A stretch of DNA of 64,000 bases, from positions 1 to 64,000 of the forward strand of contig NZ_CP126742.1 of NCBI RefSeq assembly GCF_030246945.1, written 5' to 3'. Source of the stretch: Microbacterium sp. zg-Y1090 (GTDB lineage: Bacteria > Actinomycetota > Actinomycetes > Actinomycetales > Microbacteriaceae). The number at the start of each line of letters is the position of its first letter. Positions within the stretch are counted from its first letter, which is position 1. The position numbers and the translations under genes are program-made. Shown piece by piece: positions 62,785-64,000 of the stretch. The notes under the pieces were generated by a model. It saw only the letters and a program-made list of their open reading frames with translations, was not told the origin of the DNA and ran no database searches.

Positions 62785-64000
62785 GTGACCGCTGCTGCCC
62801 CCGCTGTCGAAGCGAAGAACCTGTTCAAGGTGTTCGGCCGCAACCCGAAGGATGCCGTCAAGCGGCTGCGTGCGGGACAGAGCCGCACCGACGTGGCCGA
62901 CGCCGGAACCGCCGCGGTCATCGACGCGAGCTTCACCGTGCAGCCGGGCGAGATCTTCGTGATCATGGGCCTGTCCGGCTCCGGCAAGTCCACGATCATC
63001 CGCATGCTCAACGGCCTGCTGGAGCCGACCGCCGGCGAGGTGCTCGTGCAGGGGCGCAGCGTCACCGGCGCATCGGCCGGGGAGCTGCGCGGCATCCGCC
63101 GGCAGTCGATCTCGATGGTGTTCCAGCACTTCGCGCTGCTGCCGCACCGCACCGTGATCGACAACGCCGCCTACGCGCTCGAGATTCAGGGGGTCGCCAA
63201 AGCCGAGCGGCGTCGCCGCGCGCAGGAGATCCTCGACAAGGTCGGCCTCGCCGACCGCGCCGAGGCCATGCCCGACGAGCTGTCGGGCGGCATGCGGCAG
63301 CGCGTGGGCCTCGCCCGCGCCCTCACCGCCGGCACCGACATCCTGCTGATGGACGAGGCGTTCTCGGCCCTGGACCCGCTCATCCGGCGTGAGATGCAGG
63401 AGCAGCTGGTCGAGCTGCAGCGCGAGCTCGGCCGCACGATCGTCTTCATCACCCACGACCTCAACGAGGCGATGTTCCTCGGCGACCGCATCGCCGTCAT
63501 GCGCGATGGGCGCATCGTGCAGAACGGCACGCCGGAGGAGATCCTGACCGACCCCGCGAACGACTACGTCGCGCAATTCGTGCAGGACGTCGACCGTGCC
63601 CGGGTGCTCACGGCATCCGCCGTCATGGAGCCCGCGCACGCCACCACGCCCCTCAGCGCCGGACTGCGCGGCGCGCTGCGCTCGCTGCGCGAACTGCAGG
63701 CCGGATCCGTGTTCGTGACCGAGAACCGGCGGCTGCTCGGCGTCGTCAGCGATCGCCGCGTGATCCGGGCGATCAAGGCCGGCGAAACCGACCTGCGCGC
63801 GATCGTCGACGCCTCGGTGCCGACCGTCTCGCCCGACGACCCCCTGACCGACGTCGTCGAACGCGCTGTCGAGACCACCGTGCCGGTGCCCGTCGTCGAC
63901 GACGCCGGGCGCCTGGTGGGCCTCATCCCGCGTGTGACGCTGCTGGCCGCGCTGGGTAACGTGCCGGCGACGACCCAGGCGCTGCCGGTCATCGAGCCCG
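62785..64000 (+). CDS. proV: Glycine betaine/proline ABC transporter ATP-binding protein, cut by the window end
   Basis: An ATPase of the ProV/OpuAA type, partial (about 405 residues seen). Walker A is GLSGSGKS, the signature LSGGMRQRVGLARAL and Walker B LLMDEAFSALD. The two CBS domains begin near 280 and run to the window end (VVDDAGRLVGLIPR), as expected for sensors of salt. It would import compatible solutes. GTG 62785 has GAGG upstream and fits the family start. An in-frame ATG at 62578 with GGAGGAGG would add 69 Arg-rich residues. The permease and binding protein are probably beyond the window. Confidence 0.9.
   Translation, partial: MTAAAPAVEAKNLFKVFGRNPKDAVKRLRAGQSRTDVADAGTAAVIDASFTVQPGEIFVIMGLSGSGKSTIIRMLNGLLEPTAGEVLVQGRSVTGASAGELRGIRRQSISMVFQHFALLPHRTVIDNAAYALEIQGVAKAERRRRAQEILDKVGLADRAEAMPDELSGGMRQRVGLARALTAGTDILLMDEAFSALDPLIRREMQEQLVELQRELGRTIVFITHDLNEAMFLGDRIAVMRDGRIVQNGTPEEILTDPANDYVAQFVQDVDRARVLTASAVMEPAHATTPLSAGLRGALRSLRELQAGSVFVTENRRLLGVVSDRRVIRAIKAGETDLRAIVDASVPTVSPDDPLTDVVERAVETTVPVPVVDDAGRLVGLIPRVTLLAALGNVPATTQALPVIEP

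Overview
The window is the replication-origin region of a high-GC actinobacterium, almost certainly a member of the Microbacteriaceae and most likely Microbacterium or a close relative. The signs are: base composition near 70 % GC by eye; gene order dnaA - oriC - dnaN - recF - DciA-type gene - gyrB - gyrA - DUF3566 membrane protein - tRNA-Ile - tRNA-Ala; an FHA/PP2C/RodA/PBP/PknA/PknB operon close by, with CrgA, a class E sortase and a PabA-like glutaminase next to it; NucS; and a betaine-type ABC transporter. No species was assigned by alignment.

Layout. 1-10.2 kb: replication initiation and topology genes on +, with oriC between dnaA and dnaN. 10.2-13.8 kb: two tRNAs, a Nudix hydrolase, a YbaK-like deacylase, a small anchored protein, a cyclophilin and a zinc-finger rhomboid. 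13.8-24.7 kb: a cell-envelope and division block, with crgA, sortase and pabA facing a seven-gene minus-strand operon fhaA-fhaB-pstP-rodA-pbpA-pknA-pknB. 24.8-36.1 kb: tRNA-Leu, a 980-residue secreted M20-like peptidase, a GNAT enzyme, a cold-shock protein, a rhomboid-like/DUF2156 (MprF-like) fusion, a coiled-coil membrane protein, an HAD phosphatase, NucS, and an MFS transporter divergent from a LacI-type regulator. 36.2-42.4 kb: a complete Mrp Na+/H+ antiporter operon (A fused to B, then C-D-E-F-G). 42.4-50.6 kb: accessory enzymes (HSL-type esterase, GT2 glycosyltransferase, FAD oxidoreductase with an SRPBCC partner, penicillin acylase). 50.7-60.4 kb: argG, a cyclophilin lipoprotein, metNIQ, purA, a lactonase-fold protein, a repeat-rich intergenic region, an AI-2E family transporter and a chorismate mutase. 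60.4-64 kb: a GntR(YtrA)-controlled ABC exporter and the start of a glycine-betaine type ABC ATPase that runs off the window.

How it works together. The origin region links initiation (DnaA), clamp loading targets (DnaN, RecF) and supercoiling (GyrAB). The FHA/kinase/phosphatase operon couples peptidoglycan synthesis (RodA, PbpA) to Ser/Thr phosphorylation and sits beside CrgA, its usual division partner. The protein NucS ends in a possible clamp-binding tail, which would connect mismatch correction to DnaN.

Outside the genes, three signals recur. First, many genes have a -10 like TANNNT placed 6-7 nt before the start codon, the arrangement of leaderless transcripts. Second, a roughly 45-bp dispersed repeat is seen once at 10.6 kb and three times at 58.5-58.8 kb. 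Third, the heptamer GGATGCC is very common. I found no CRISPR array, prophage, insertion sequence, integrase or biosynthetic cluster. The window is mainly conserved core genome; its least explained parts are the 58.4-58.9 kb intergenic region and several accessory enzymes.
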